The translations under genes were made by a program, and so were the position numbers. From NCBI RefSeq assembly GCF_000819745.1, contig NZ_CDDA01000010.1, positions 1 through 64,000 on the forward strand: DNA of 64,000 nucleotides. The letters are read 5' to 3'. This document shows, one piece after another, positions 29,938 to 39,785 of this stretch (the stretch's first letter is position 1; every line of letters starts with the position of its first letter). Under the pieces are notes generated by a model, which searched no databases, was not told where the DNA came from, and worked only from the letters and a program-made list of their open reading frames with translations. Origin of the DNA: Aeromonas bestiarum. GTDB lineage: Bacteria > Pseudomonadota > Gammaproteobacteria > Enterobacterales > Aeromonadaceae.

Positions 29938-31227
29938 ATGAAAGTACTGATCATTGGCAATGGCGGTCGTGAACACGCCCTGGCCTGGAAGGCCAAACAC
30001 TCCCCACTGGTACACCACGTCTTCGTGGCACCGGGCAATGCGGGCACCCAGCTGGAGCCAGGTGTCGAGAACGTCGCCATCGAGGCGACCGACATCGAGG
30101 GACTGCTGGCCTTCGCCAGGGAAAAACAGATAGGCCTCACCATAGTCGGGCCGGAAGCGCCGCTGGTGAAAGGGGTGGTCGATGCCTTCCGCGCCGCCGG
30201 TCAGCCCATCTTCGGCCCAACCGCCGCCGCTGCCCAGCTGGAAGGCTCCAAGGCCTTCACCAAGGATTTCCTGGCCCGTCACGCCATTCCGACCGCCGAC
30301 TACCAGAACTTCACCGAGGTGGAGCCGGCACTGGCCTACCTGCGTGAGAAGGGCGCCCCCATCGTCATCAAGGCCGATGGTCTGGCAGCGGGCAAGGGCG
30401 TGATCGTCGCCATGACCCTGCAAGAAGCGGAAGACGCCGTGCGTGACATGCTCTCCGGCAATGCGTTCGGCGAAGCGGGTGCCCGGGTGGTGATCGAAGA
30501 GTTTCTGGACGGGGAAGAGGCGAGCTTCATCGTCATGGTGGATGGCGAGCACGTGCTGCCCATGGCCACCAGTCAGGATCACAAGCGAGTCGGCGATGGC
30601 GACACAGGCCCCAACACAGGTGGCATGGGAGCTTATTCCCCGGCCCCCGTGGTGACGGCGGACGTGCACCAGAAGGTGATGGAGCAGGTGATCATGCCGA
30701 CCGTGCGTGGCATGGCGGCCGAAGGCAATGTCTACACCGGCTTCCTCTACGCCGGCCTGATGATAGATGGCCAGGGCAACCCCAAGGTGATCGAGTTCAA
30801 CTGCCGTTTCGGCGACCCGGAAACCCAGCCCATCATGCTGCGGATGCAATCCGATCTGGTGGAACTCTGCCTGGCCGCCTGCGCCGGCAAGCTGGATCAG
30901 AAGGAGGCCATCTATGACCCCCGCGCCGCCATCGGCGTGGTGCTGGCAGCGGGCGGTTATCCTGGCGACTACAGCAGCAATCGCCCCATCAGCGGACTGC
31001 CGGTGGATGAAGTGGCCGGCGAGAAGGTATTCCATGCCGGCACCCGGCTGGAAGGGGATACCAGCCTGACCCAGGGTGGCCGCGTGCTGTGCGCCACCGC
31101 CCTCGGCCATACCGTCGCCGAAGCCCAGCAGCGGGCCTATCAGCTGGCGGCTCGCATCAAGTGGGACGGCCTCTTCTACCGCAAGGACATCGGCTGGCGT
31201 GCCATCGAGCGCGAGCAGCAGCAGTAA
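29938..31227 (+). CDS. purD: Phosphoribosylamine-glycine ligase
   Basis: A 429-residue ATP-grasp enzyme, the second step of purine synthesis: it joins glycine to phosphoribosylamine. MKVLIIGNGGREHALAWKAK is the invariant N-terminus; GLAAGKGVIVA, EASFIVMVDG, GDTGPNTGGMGAYSPAP and EFNCRFGDPETQP are ATP-grasp and substrate motifs. Length is identical to E. coli. Follows purH by 117 bp. Confidence 0.98.
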   Translation: MKVLIIGNGGREHALAWKAKHSPLVHHVFVAPGNAGTQLEPGVENVAIEATDIEGLLAFAREKQIGLTIVGPEAPLVKGVVDAFRAAGQPIFGPTAAAAQLEGSKAFTKDFLARHAIPTADYQNFTEVEPALAYLREKGAPIVIKADGLAAGKGVIVAMTLQEAEDAVRDMLSGNAFGEAGARVVIEEFLDGEEASFIVMVDGEHVLPMATSQDHKRVGDGDTGPNTGGMGAYSPAPVVTADVHQKVMEQVIMPTVRGMAAEGNVYTGFLYAGLMIDGQGNPKVIEFNCRFGDPETQPIMLRMQSDLVELCLAACAGKLDQKEAIYDPRAAIGVVLAAGGYPGDYSSNRPISGLPVDEVAGEKVFHAGTRLEGDTSLTQGGRVLCATALGHTVAEAQQRAYQLAARIKWDGLFYRKDIGWRAIEREQQQ

Positions 31228-31256
31228 TTTCCACCTGTGACACACAGATTATCATC

Positions 31257-31276
31257 AGGGCCTGCGGGCCCTTTTT
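31257..31276 (+). terminator. purD terminator
   Basis: AGGGCC / GGCCCT stem with TGCG loop and five T. Confidence 0.85.
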
Positions 31277-31507
31277 CATATGGTGCGACCGGCTGGATTT
31301 GTTAACGGCTCTCACCCTTGCCCCAGGGGGATCCCTCACCACCGCCCTCACATTTTCCCCTCTGGCGTTACCATTTGTGACAAAAAACAGCAATTTTCAC
31401 AAACAGTTCACGGTGGCTCATGGCATCATGCCTGACATGAACGCCAAATAAGGGTTCATAAGAAACCAATCTAAATTGATAAGCATGTCGTTAAATAAGG
31501 AAATCCC

Positions 31508-31882
31508 ATGTTGAAAACTGTTCGCCCCCTGTTGCTGCCCCTGATGTTTGGCCTGATGACCCTGCCCGCCATGGCCGGCGAGCTGGAACAACCGATGAAG
31601 AAGATCGGCTTCAACTACAAGCAGGCCGTCAAGGCCGGCGACGCAGCCTCCATGGAGAAACACATCAACGAGATGAAGGCTCAGCTCGACGTCGCCAAGC
31701 AGAAGAACATGCCTGCCGCCAAGAAAGAGAAGTTTCTGGAAGGGATGAACGAGGTGCAGACCGAGCTGGATGCCAGCCTGGCAGCCCTCAAGGCGGGTGA
31801 CGAAGCCAAGGCGCGTGAGCACCTGGCCAAGGTCAATGACCTGAAGAAGGAGTACCACAAATATGCCAAGCAAAAAGGCTGA
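31508..31882 (+). CDS. Cytochrome b562-family periplasmic protein
   Basis: A 124-residue secreted four-helix-bundle protein. MLKTVRPLLLPLMFGLMTLPAMA is the signal peptide. In the mature part Met30 (ELEQPMKK, mature position 7) and His117 (LKKEYHKYA) fall where the heme ligands of E. coli cytochrome b562 (Met7, His102) lie. There is no CxxCH, so heme would be bound non-covalently. It overlaps the next gene, a cytochrome b561-type membrane protein, by 20 bp, suggesting the two exchange electrons. An upstream inverted repeat TTTGTGA-N16-TCACAAA (31374-31403) could be a regulatory site. Confidence 0.8.
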   Translation: MLKTVRPLLLPLMFGLMTLPAMAGELEQPMKKIGFNYKQAVKAGDAASMEKHINEMKAQLDVAKQKNMPAAKKEKFLEGMNEVQTELDASLAALKAGDEAKAREHLAKVNDLKKEYHKYAKQKG

Positions 31883-32426
31883 GCCCTTTCACTGGGATAG
31901 TCTGGTCCGCCTCACCCACTGGGGTGTGGCGGCCGCCTGTATCGGCAACCTCTGGCTCAACGATGCCGGGGAAGAGTGGCACGAATGGCTGGGGTATGCC
32001 GCCATGGCACTGATCAGCCTGCGCCTGGTGTGGGGGTTCTCTTTCGCCAGGGGCCATGCCCGGCTGCGAGCCCTGATCCCGAGCCGGGCAGATTTTCACC
32101 AGCAGGCCGTGGAGCTGCGTGAACGCACCCCGGCAACCCCCGGCCATCACGGTAGCGGCAAGCTGGCGGTATGGGCGCTCTGGCTGACCGTACTGGCCAC
32201 CGCCGGTAGCGGCTGGTTCCAGAACACAGAGCTGGGTTTCGAACTGGGGGCCGATGACTGGCACCTCTGGTGTACCTGGGCGCTGCAAGGGCTGATCGCG
32301 CTGCACCTGACGGCCCTCGCATTCACCTCCTGGCGCCAGCGCAGCAATCTGGTGGTGCGCATGTTGCCTGCGGTGCGCGGCGCACGCCCGCAGCAAGTGC
32401 CGGCGCGTCAGGATCAGCATTCCTGA
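31863..32426 (+). CDS. Cytochrome b561-type membrane protein
   Basis: A 187-residue inner-membrane diheme-type cytochrome b. Four hydrophobic segments are visible with His residues at expected places: VRLTHWGVAAACIGNLWL, EEWHEWLGYAAMALISLRLVWGF, KLAVWALWLTVLATAGSGWF and ALQGLIALHLTALAF. The hydrogenase or formate-dehydrogenase b-subunit family is related. It shares 20 bp with the b562-like gene and ends before a hairpin at 32434-32465. Natural donor and acceptor unknown. Confidence 0.85.
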   Translation: MPSKKAEPFHWDSLVRLTHWGVAAACIGNLWLNDAGEEWHEWLGYAAMALISLRLVWGFSFARGHARLRALIPSRADFHQQAVELRERTPATPGHHGSGKLAVWALWLTVLATAGSGWFQNTELGFELGADDWHLWCTWALQGLIALHLTALAFTSWRQRSNLVVRMLPAVRGARPQQVPARQDQHS

Positions 32427-32433
32427 CATGTCA

Positions 32434-32465
32434 GACAGACCCGCGCGCCCCTGGCCGGGTCTGTC
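32434..32465 (+). terminator. Hairpin after the cytochrome pair
   Basis: GACAGACCCG / CGGGTCTGTC stem with a 12-nt loop; no T-run. Confidence 0.5.
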
Positions 32466-32531
32466 CCTTGTCGACTCGCCATTGCCCTCTACGCCGCCGA
32501 TCTGGATCGATGCTGGTAAATAGCCAGAAAC

Positions 32532-32562
32532 AAAAAGGCCGCTCATGATGAGCGGCCTTTTT
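32532..32562. terminator. Bidirectional terminator beside tRNA-Ile
   Basis: A perfect 14-bp stem (AAAAAGGCCGCTCA and its complement) with TGA loop and T-runs both ways. It serves the tRNA gene (minus) and the cytochrome pair (plus). Confidence 0.9.
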
Positions 32563-32570
32563 ACGGAATT

Positions 32571-32647
32571 TGGTGGCCCCTGCCCGACTTGAACGGGCGA
32601 CCAATCGATTATGAGTCGACTGCTCTAACCAACTGAGCTAAGGGGCC
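32571..32647 (-). tRNA. tRNA-Ile2 (anticodon CAU, lysidine type)
   Basis: A 77-nt tRNA with encoded CCA. The acceptor stem GGCCCCT / AGGGGCC, D-loop AGCTCAGTTGGTTAGAGC, anticodon loop CTCATAA and T-loop TTCAAGT are all present. The anticodon reads CAU, but the acceptor and other identity bases match E. coli tRNA-Ile2 (ileX), whose C34 is changed to lysidine by TilS to read AUA, rather than elongator tRNA-Met (acceptor GGCUACG). ileX also lies next to rpoD in E. coli. Confidence 0.95.
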
Positions 32648-32670
32648 AGATTGTTGGTTTTGCGGCGTGG

Positions 32671-32699
32671 ATTATAGGGGATGTAGAGAAGCCAGTCTA
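32671..32699 (-). promoter_or_regulatory. tRNA-Ile promoter
   Basis: TAGACT, 17-bp spacer, TATAAT on the minus strand, followed by a GC-rich discriminator (CCACGCCGC) typical of stringently controlled stable-RNA promoters. Confidence 0.8.
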
Positions 32700-32785
32700 T
32701 AGGTAGATCAACCACTTGGCGACATTTTGTCCACTTTCCTGCCAATATTCCTGCCAACCCGCTCACGTCCCGTAAAGTCCGGATA

Positions 32786-32812
32786 AAACAAAGCCCCGCA
32801 TGGCGGGGCTTT
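32786..32812 (-). terminator. rpoD terminator
   Basis: AAAGCCCCGC / GCGGGGCTTT stem with a 3-nt loop; on the minus strand it leads into TTTTGTTTT. Confidence 0.88.
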
Positions 32813-32843
32813 TGAGACGACGGCTCTGGGCACATACCCGGGA

Positions 32844-34700
32844 CTATTCGTCCAGGAAGCTGCGCAGCACTTCCGAGCGGCTCGGGTGGCGCAATTTGCG
32901 CAGTGCCTTGGCTTCGATCTGACGAATACGCTCACGGGTGACGTCGAACTGCTTGCCCACTTCCTCGAGGGTGTGGTCAGTGTTCATGTCGATACCGAAA
33001 CGCATCCGCAGTACCTTGGCTTCGCGGGCAGTCAGGCCAGCCAGCACTTCGCGCGTCGCGTTGCGCAGGCTTTCGCTGGTCGCCGCATCAGCCGGCAGAG
33101 CGAGCGTGGTATCTTCGATGAAGTCGCCCAAGTGGGAGTCTTCATCATCACCGATGGGCGTCTCCATGGAGATGGGCTCCTTGGCGATCTTCAATACCTT
33201 GCGGATCTTGTCTTCCGGCATGCCCATGCGCATGGCCAGCTCTTCCGGGTTCGGTTCACGACCCATCTCCTGCAGCATCTGACGGGAGATACGGTTGAGC
33301 TTGTTGATGGTCTCGATCATGTGTACCGGGATACGGATGGTACGGGCCTGATCCGCGATGGAGCGGGTTATGGCCTGACGGATCCACCAGGTAGCGTAAG
33401 TCGAGAACTTGTAACCACGACGGTATTCAAACTTGTCTACCGCCTTCATCAGACCTATGTTGCCCTCCTGGATCAGATCCAGGAATTGCAGACCACGGTT
33501 GGTGTACTTCTTGGCGATAGAGATAACCAGACGCAAGTTGGCCTCAACCATCTCTTTCTTCGCACGGCGGGCCTTGGCCTCACCTATGCTCATGCGGCGG
33601 TTGATGTCCTTGATCTGGGCGATGGAGAGACCAGTCTCTTCTTCGATCTGCTGCAACTTGCCGATGGAACGCAGCACTTCTTCGTCCATCTCGACCAGAC
33701 GCGGAGACCAGGCTTTGCCAGCCTGTTTCTGGTATTCAAACCAGGCAGTTTCACACTCGTTGTTGGTGAAGGCCGCGACGAAGGTTTTCTTCGGCATCTT
33801 GGCCTGCTCAACGCAGAGCTTCATGATGATGCGTTCCTGTACGCGGACCCGCTCCATCATCTCGCGCATGTTGTTGACCAGGCGATCGAACTGCTTGGGC
33901 ATCAGGCGGAATTGACGGAACACATCGGCCAGCAGGGCAATCGCAGCCTGGGTGTCTTCGTGAGCGCGGCCATTCTTCTGGATGGAGAGGCGCGTTACCT
34001 CATACTGGGCACGCAGCTCGCCAAACTTTTCGCGAGCGACTTCCGGATCCGGACCACCGTCACCGTCGTCGTCCGAGCTTTCGCCGTCTTCGTCTTCATC
34101 TTCGTCTTCATCTTCGTCTTCGTCGGCCAGATCGTCTTCGCCGAGTTCAGAACCGATGTGAGTCGCGGTCGGCGCGACGTCGTCGGTCTCGTTAGGATCG
34201 ATGAAACCCGAGATGATATCGGACAGACGAAGCTGTTCGGCTTCGTATTTATCATACTGCTCAAGCAGATAGGTAATCGCTTCCGGGTACTCGGCAACTG
34301 AGCTTTGTACCTGGTTGATACCGTCTTCGATCCGCTTGGCGATGTCGATTTCGCCTTCGCGGGTCAGCAGTTCGACGGTACCCATTTCCCGCATGTACAT
34401 GCGGACGGGATCGGTCGTACGACCAATCTCAGATTCAACAGATGCCAGTGCCTGGGCAGCTGCTTCGGCAGCGTCCTCATCGGCGGTGCCACCTTCAGCC
34501 ATGATAAGGTCATCGGCATCCGGGGCGTTTTCAACCACCTGAATACCCATATCGTTGATCATCTGGATGATGTCTTCGATCTGGTCAGAGTCGACAATGT
34601 CTTGCGGGAGGTGATCGTTCACCTCGGCATAGGTCAGGTAGCCCTGTTCTTTACCTTTGGCAACGAGGAGTTTAAGCTGAGACTGCGGGGTTTGCTCCAT
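32844..34700 (-). CDS. rpoD: RNA polymerase sigma-70 factor RpoD
   Basis: The 618-residue primary sigma factor. [32 protein letters not shown] is the conserved region 1.1 start, which places the ATG at 34700. Region 2 ([38 protein letters not shown]) and region 4.2 ([30 protein letters not shown]) are complete. The non-conserved region holds a long Asp/Glu run (about residues 195-212) encoded by repeated GAAGAY hexamers. Last gene of the rpsU-yqeY-dnaG-rpoD operon. Confidence 0.99.
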   Translation of the reverse strand: MEQTPQSQLKLLVAKGKEQGYLTYAEVNDHLPQDIVDSDQIEDIIQMINDMGIQVVENAPDADDLIMAEGGTADEDAAEAAAQALASVESEIGRTTDPVRMYMREMGTVELLTREGEIDIAKRIEDGINQVQSSVAEYPEAITYLLEQYDKYEAEQLRLSDIISGFIDPNETDDVAPTATHIGSELGEDDLADEDEDEDEDEDEDGESSDDDGDGGPDPEVAREKFGELRAQYEVTRLSIQKNGRAHEDTQAAIALLADVFRQFRLMPKQFDRLVNNMREMMERVRVQERIIMKLCVEQAKMPKKTFVAAFTNNECETAWFEYQKQAGKAWSPRLVEMDEEVLRSIGKLQQIEEETGLSIAQIKDINRRMSIGEAKARRAKKEMVEANLRLVISIAKKYTNRGLQFLDLIQEGNIGLMKAVDKFEYRRGYKFSTYATWWIRQAITRSIADQARTIRIPVHMIETINKLNRISRQMLQEMGREPNPEELAMRMGMPEDKIRKVLKIAKEPISMETPIGDDEDSHLGDFIEDTTLALPADAATSESLRNATREVLAGLTAREAKVLRMRFGIDMNTDHTLEEVGKQFDVTRERIRQIEAKALRKLRHPSRSEVLRSFLDE

Positions 34701-34774
34701 AGAACTCATCCGGTTGGTGTTGCTAGGTTGCGCGTACAGTGCGCTGCTGCGCAAATAGCCAATTCTAATAGAAA

Positions 34775-34800
34775 ACCGCCAGACATGCTATGTCTGGTTG
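34775..34800 (-). terminator. Attenuator-like hairpin between dnaG and rpoD
   Basis: CCAGACAT / ATGTCTGG stem with a 3-nt loop, then CGGTTTTC on the minus strand. It could separate dnaG and rpoD expression, or be a processing site as known in the E. coli operon. Confidence 0.55.
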
Positions 34801-34922
34801 CGGCGTCGGTCATGAGAAACCCCTGCCCGCAGTATTGTCGGGGCCAGGCGGTTATAAAATTTTTGCTTTTAATCCCGTCGATTCGGGCAACGGTATTCAT
34901 ATTGGGACTAATCACTCAAATA

Positions 34923-36710
34923 TCAAGCCCCACTCTCATTTCTTTTCTCAATCTGTACCTCTCTGATCAGCATCATCAGCTCCTGCGTTTCCTCAGAGCT
35001 TAGCCCTTCCTGAGCCACCTTGGCCTGCAGTTCTTCAATTCGTTGCTTCAGAAACTGGTTGATGAAACCGACAAAGGTATCCTGCAGCTCTCCCAGAATA
35101 TCCGGCTCCTGGTCGAGCTTGATCTCTTCAAACAAGTCGTGCATCGCCAGCTGAGCGAGGATCTCGCCCTCTTTGGTGCCGCGCCAATGCTCCAGCAAGA
35201 TGCCAGTGGTGATCCCGGGCTGCGCCAGGATCTGCTGATGCAGCTGCAACAGGAACTTGATGCCTTGTACCCGCAGCCCCGCCAGCTCAGGCATGGCCGG
35301 CAGTTCGGCCGTCACCGCCGGATATTGCACCATCAGGGCCAGTGCCCGACGCAGCGGCGTCAGCTTGGCGGCCTTGGGTTTGGTGAGTTCGGCCTTGGGT
35401 TGGCTATTGCGGGCGAACAGTTCGGCAATGCGCTGCTTGTTCTCACCCCAGCGCATCATGCTGGAGAGACGGGTGATCAGCCCCTCGCGGGTAAACCCCT
35501 CCGGTACCCGGCGGATCAGTTCGGCAGCCTTGTTGGCCACCTCGAACTTGCCCGCCTCACCGGACAGTGCAGCATCCCGCCCCAGACGCTCGAACATGAA
35601 GTCGGCGAAAGGCTGTGCCTGATCCAGCAGGGCCTCGAAACCCTCCCTGCCAATCTGGCGGACCAGCGAATCGGGATCCTCACCATCGGGCAGGAATACG
35701 AACTTGAGTTCACGCCCATCCTGCAGATGAGAGAGGGCATTATCCAGCGCCCGCCAGGCCGCCTCACGGCCGGCCTTGTCGCCGTCATAGCAGCAGACCA
35801 CTTCGGCCGTGGTACGAAACAGGGTGTGGATATGGTCAGTGGTGGTGGCAGTACCCAGCGCCGCCACCGCATAATCGATGTCGTACTGACCGAGGGCTAC
35901 CACGTCCATGTAGCCCTCCACCACCAGGATCCGGCGAGGATCCTTGTGGGCCTGCTTCACCTCATAGAGGCCGAACAGCTCCCGTCCCTTGTGGAAGATG
36001 GGGGTTTCCGGCGAGTTGAGGTACTTGGGCGTACCCTCTCCCAGCACACGGCCGCCAAAACCTATGACCCGGCCTCGCTTGTCCCGGATCGGGAACATGA
36101 TGCGATCACGAAAGCGATCATAGCTGCCGGGACCGCTGTCACGCGTGATCAGCATGCCACCCGAGATGAGCAGTTGCTCGTGATCCCGGCTGGCGCCAAA
36201 GCGGCGTCTCACCTGATCCCAGTCTGCGGGGGCATAACCGATATTGAAACGCTTGACCACTTCACCAGTCAGACCGCGCCCCTTCAAGTATTCTACCGCC
36301 TGGGGTGCGCTCTTGAGATTGCTCTCGTAGAAGCGGGCGATCTGGTTCATCAGCTCATAGAGATCCTTGCTGACGGCCGGTTGGCTATTGGTCGAGCCAC
36401 CAATGCTCTGCTCGCGAGGCACCTGCATGCCCTGCATGCTGGCGAGCTCTTCGATGGCATCGGGGAATTCGAGACCGTCGTACTCCATGACAAAGCCGAT
36501 GGCATTGCCGTGAGCGCCACAACCGAAGCAGTGATAGAACTGTTTCTCCTGGCTGACGGTAAAAGAAGGACTTTTTTCGTTATGAAAAGGGCAGCAAGCC
36601 TGGTAGTTCTTACCGGCTTTTTTCAGCCGCACTCGCGAGTCGATCAGCTCGACTATGTCTGTGCGTACGAGCAGATCATCGATAAAGGATTGTGGGATCC
36701 TGCCTGCCAT
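34923..36710 (-). CDS. dnaG: DNA primase DnaG
   Basis: A 595-residue primase that makes RNA primers at the replication fork. The CHC2 zinc finger is intact (CCPFHNEKSPSFTVSQEKQ then YHCFGCGAHGN), the TOPRIM domain shows VVEGYMDVVALGQ and CYDGDKAGR, and a C-terminal DnaB-binding helical domain follows. E. coli DnaG has 581 residues. It sits between yqeY and rpoD in the macromolecular-synthesis operon; a terminator precedes it, matching the low expression known for dnaG in E. coli. Confidence 0.98.
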   Translation of the reverse strand: MAGRIPQSFIDDLLVRTDIVELIDSRVRLKKAGKNYQACCPFHNEKSPSFTVSQEKQFYHCFGCGAHGNAIGFVMEYDGLEFPDAIEELASMQGMQVPREQSIGGSTNSQPAVSKDLYELMNQIARFYESNLKSAPQAVEYLKGRGLTGEVVKRFNIGYAPADWDQVRRRFGASRDHEQLLISGGMLITRDSGPGSYDRFRDRIMFPIRDKRGRVIGFGGRVLGEGTPKYLNSPETPIFHKGRELFGLYEVKQAHKDPRRILVVEGYMDVVALGQYDIDYAVAALGTATTTDHIHTLFRTTAEVVCCYDGDKAGREAAWRALDNALSHLQDGRELKFVFLPDGEDPDSLVRQIGREGFEALLDQAQPFADFMFERLGRDAALSGEAGKFEVANKAAELIRRVPEGFTREGLITRLSSMMRWGENKQRIAELFARNSQPKAELTKPKAAKLTPLRRALALMVQYPAVTAELPAMPELAGLRVQGIKFLLQLHQQILAQPGITTGILLEHWRGTKEGEILAQLAMHDLFEEIKLDQEPDILGELQDTFVGFINQFLKQRIEELQAKVAQEGLSSEETQELMMLIREVQIEKRNESGA

Positions 36711-36730
36711 AACCGTCCTGTTTCACTGCG

Positions 36731-36775
36731 TAGAAAATAAAAAAGCCGCGCATTCCCAGGGAAGCACGGCTTCTT
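36731..36775 (-). terminator. Attenuator between yqeY and dnaG
   Basis: A hairpin with outer stem AAGCCG / CGGCTT and inner stem TTCCC / GGGAA, followed on the minus strand by TTTTTTATTTT. Comparable to the rpsU-dnaG terminator T1 of E. coli. Confidence 0.8.
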
Positions 36776-36798
36776 CGACCAAACAAGAGAGTTGCCTG

Positions 36799-37242
36799 TT
36801 ACGCCAAGCGGGTTTTCACCTGAGCACTGACGGCGCCGACATCGGCACGCCCCTGAATTTTCGGCTTCAAGACAGCCATGACCTTGCCCATATCAGCCAT
36901 GACGGCAGCACCACTTTCAGCGATGGCTTGCTCAATCAGTGCGGCAATTTCGTCTGCGGTCAGCTGTTGTGGCAGGAATTCCTGCAGCACAACGATCTCT
37001 GCGGACTCTTTGTCGGCGAGATCCTGGCGACCGGCAGCTTCAAATTGGCTGATGGAATCGCGGCGCTGTTTGACCATTTTGGTCACGACAGCGAGGATAT
37101 CCTCATCATTGAGCTCGATACGGGAATCAACTTCACGTTGCTTGATTTCTGCCATCAACAAACGGATCGCCCCCAAGCGAGCCTTATCTCTGGCAAGCAT
37201 GGCAAGTTTTTGTTGATCCTTGAGTTGATCCTTCAGAGACAC
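36799..37242 (-). CDS. yqeY: GatB/YqeY-domain protein
   Basis: A 147-residue YqeY-family protein, MSLKDQLKDQQKLAMLARDKARLGAIRLLMAEIKQREVD at the start. It resembles the C-terminal tRNA-binding tail of GatB but stands alone; its role is unknown. The EFLPQQLTADEI and GKVMAVLKPKIQGRADVGAVSAQVK motifs are standard. Insertion between rpsU and dnaG is common in gammaproteobacteria outside the enterics. Starts 15 bp after the rpsU stop. Confidence 0.93.
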   Translation of the reverse strand: MSLKDQLKDQQKLAMLARDKARLGAIRLLMAEIKQREVDSRIELNDEDILAVVTKMVKQRRDSISQFEAAGRQDLADKESAEIVVLQEFLPQQLTADEIAALIEQAIAESGAAVMADMGKVMAVLKPKIQGRADVGAVSAQVKTRLA

Positions 37243-37257
37243 GGCATTATCTCCCGA

Positions 37258-37485
<228 letters not shown>

Positions 37486-37543
37486 TCAGTGATATATTGT
37501 TAGCTGACCATCAGTCGATCAGCATGTCTTAAAATGGTGCGAA

Positions 37544-37573
37544 ATTATACTCTGGACAGGGAATGAAAGTAAA
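37544..37573 (-). promoter_or_regulatory. Likely rpsU operon promoter
   Basis: TTTACT, 18-bp spacer, TATAAT on the minus strand, about 70 bp upstream of the rpsU start. Confidence 0.6.
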
Positions 37574-37652
37574 CCCGCAGAGATCGCTCTGGTTTAAAAA
37601 ACCCGCGAAGGTTACCATAGCCGTCTCATTTTAGCAGTGAAATTTTTTAGCA

Positions 37653-38666
37653 ATGCGTGTATTGGGCATAGAGACATCCTGTGACGAAACCGGGATCGCG
37701 ATCTTCGACGATCAAAAAGGGATCCTTTCCCATCAGTTATACAGCCAGGTCAAGCTGCATGCGGACTACGGTGGCGTCGTCCCCGAGCTCGCCAGCCGGG
37801 ATCACGTTCGCAAGACGATCCCTTTGATCCAGGCCGCATTGCAAGAGGCGGGACTGGATAAAGATGACATAGACGGCATCGCCTATACCGCGGGTCCAGG
37901 GCTGGTTGGCGCCATTCTGGTAGGGGCCACCATAGGCCGCTCGCTGGCAATGGCGTGGAACAAACCGGCCATCGCCGTGCATCATATGGAAGGCCACCTG
38001 CTGGCTCCCATGCTGGAAGAGAGAGCACCCGAGTTCCCCTTCGTGGCGCTGCTGGTCTCCGGCGGTCACTCCATGCTGGTACGGGTCGACGGTATCGGCA
38101 GCTATCAGCTGCTGGGCGAGTCGATCGATGATGCCGCCGGTGAGGCCTTTGACAAGACCGCCAAGTTGATGGGGCTGGACTACCCGGGTGGCCCCCTGCT
38201 CTCCCGGCTGGCCGAGAAAGGTGCCAGCGGCCGCTTCCACTTTCCCCGCCCCATGACGGACAGGCCCGGACTCGACATGAGCTTCTCCGGCCTCAAGACC
38301 TTTGCTGCCAACACCATTGCCGCCAACGGTGACGATGAGCAGACCCGCGCCGACATAGCCCGTGCGTTTGAAGATGCAGTGGTCGATACCCTGGCCATCA
38401 AGTGCCGTCGGGCGTTGAAAGAGACCGGCCTCACGCGGCTGGTGGTCGCCGGTGGCGTCAGCGCCAACCGTCACCTGCGTGCCCAGCTGGCCGAGCTGAT
38501 GGAGAGCCTCAAAGGCGAGGTATTCTATCCGCGTACCGAATATTGCACCGATAACGGCGCCATGATCGCCTATGCCGGCATGCAGCGTCTGAAGGCAGGT
38601 GTATTCGAGCCGCTGGCGGTCAAGGCGGTGCCGCGCTGGCCGCTGGACACCCTGGATCCTGTGTGA
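37653..38666 (+). CDS. tsaD: tRNA N6-threonylcarbamoyladenosine transferase TsaD
   Basis: A 337-residue Kae1/Qri7-family protein that, with TsaB and TsaE, adds threonylcarbamoyl to A37 of ANN-decoding tRNAs. [19 protein letters not shown] is the ASKHA nucleotide fold start, and [12 protein letters not shown] holds the two metal-binding His. [11 protein letters not shown] and the late [12 protein letters not shown] are also present. Divergent from rpsU as in E. coli. Confidence 0.98.
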   Translation: MRVLGIETSCDETGIAIFDDQKGILSHQLYSQVKLHADYGGVVPELASRDHVRKTIPLIQAALQEAGLDKDDIDGIAYTAGPGLVGAILVGATIGRSLAMAWNKPAIAVHHMEGHLLAPMLEERAPEFPFVALLVSGGHSMLVRVDGIGSYQLLGESIDDAAGEAFDKTAKLMGLDYPGGPLLSRLAEKGASGRFHFPRPMTDRPGLDMSFSGLKTFAANTIAANGDDEQTRADIARAFEDAVVDTLAIKCRRALKETGLTRLVVAGGVSANRHLRAQLAELMESLKGEVFYPRTEYCTDNGAMIAYAGMQRLKAGVFEPLAVKAVPRWPLDTLDPV

Positions 38667-38688
38667 TCCTGCGGATCCGGTTGCAATG

Positions 38689-38714
38689 AAAAAGGGGCTC
38701 ATGGCCCCTTTTTT
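38689..38714. terminator. Terminator between tsaD and rpoS
   Basis: AAAAAGGGGC with its complement, 5-nt loop, six T on the plus strand and A-run opposite. It lies between convergent genes and may serve both. Confidence 0.9.
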
Positions 38715-38754
38715 GTTGTTGTCAGCCGCGCCAATGCGGCCTGATTGGTACTCG

Positions 38755-39738
38755 CTAATTGGTACGAAACAGCGCCTCGATGGAGAGTCCCTGCCCCAGC
38801 AGGATCTCCCGCAGGCGGCGCAGTCCTTCCACCTGGATCTGGCGTACCCGCTCCCGGGTCAAGCCGATCTCGGACCCCACGTCTTCCAGCGTGGCCGGTT
38901 CATAACCGAGCAGACCGAAACGACGCGCCAGCACCTCGCGCTGCTTGGGATTAAGCTCCTCCAGCCAGTGCACTATGCTGGCACGCATGTCGTCATCCTG
39001 CGACTCCAGCTCGGGCCCCATGCCACGTTCGTCAGAGAGCACATCCAGCAGCGCCTTGTCGCGATCTCCGCCGATGGGAGTATCCACAGAGGTGATCTTC
39101 TCGTTGAGCTTGAGCATGCGATTCACGTCGTCTACAGAACGATCCAGCGCAAAGGCGATGTCTTCTGCGGTCGGCTCATGATCGAGACGGTGAGAGAGTT
39201 CACGAGCGGTACGCAGATAGACGTTCAGCTCCTTGACCACATGGATGGGCAGACGGATGGTGCGAGTCTGGTTCATGATGGCCCGCTCTATGGTCTGGCG
39301 GATCCACCAAGTGGCATAGGTCGAGAAACGGAAGCCGCGCTCCGGGTCGAATTTCTCTACCGCGCGGATGAGGCCGAGGTTGCCCTCTTCGATGAGATCC
39401 AGCAGCACCAGGCCGCGGTTGTTGTAGCGACGGGCGATCTTGACCACCAATCGCAGATTGGACTCAATCATGCGCTTGCGGGCGGCTTTATCGCCTCGCA
39501 AGGCACGACGAGCGTAATAGACTTCTTCTTCGGCGGTGAGCAGGGGGGAGAAACCTATCTCCCCCAGATAGAGCTGGGTGGCATCCATCACCTTGTTCAG
39601 TTCCGGTGCCATCAGTTCGTCGGAAATAGTCTCTTCGACCTCGGCCGCTACTTCCCGAACCTCTTCCTCCTCGTGGGTCTCCAGCTCCTCGTCGAACTCT
39701 AACTCTGCATCCTGCATAACCAGTTGTTCTTGGCTCAT
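38755..39738 (-). CDS. rpoS: Stationary-phase sigma factor RpoS
   Basis: A 327-residue sigma-38 (330 in E. coli). Region 2 reads [40 protein letters not shown]; region 4 ends in [31 protein letters not shown]. The Lys in region 2.5-3.0 needed for RssB recognition lies in the [17 protein letters not shown] block. The N-terminus is more acidic than in E. coli. nlpD is upstream with a 47-bp gap; the main rpoS promoter in E. coli is inside nlpD. Confidence 0.98.
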   Translation of the reverse strand: MSQEQLVMQDAELEFDEELETHEEEEVREVAAEVEETISDELMAPELNKVMDATQLYLGEIGFSPLLTAEEEVYYARRALRGDKAARKRMIESNLRLVVKIARRYNNRGLVLLDLIEEGNLGLIRAVEKFDPERGFRFSTYATWWIRQTIERAIMNQTRTIRLPIHVVKELNVYLRTARELSHRLDHEPTAEDIAFALDRSVDDVNRMLKLNEKITSVDTPIGGDRDKALLDVLSDERGMGPELESQDDDMRASIVHWLEELNPKQREVLARRFGLLGYEPATLEDVGSEIGLTRERVRQIQVEGLRRLREILLGQGLSIEALFRTN

Positions 39739-39785
39739 GGCGTGTCTCCCTGACCTGAACCAGAGTATGACTTAACTCTCTGGGG

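Noticed and set aside
32571-32647. Elongator tRNA-Met
   Set aside because: The anticodon CAU alone would allow it, but acceptor and other identity bases match tRNA-Ile2 and the gene sits next to rpoD as ileX does.
34080-34132. Hexamer repeats (GAAGAY) in rpoD
   Set aside because: They encode the Asp/Glu run in the non-conserved region, a normal feature of gammaproteobacterial RpoD, not a separate element.
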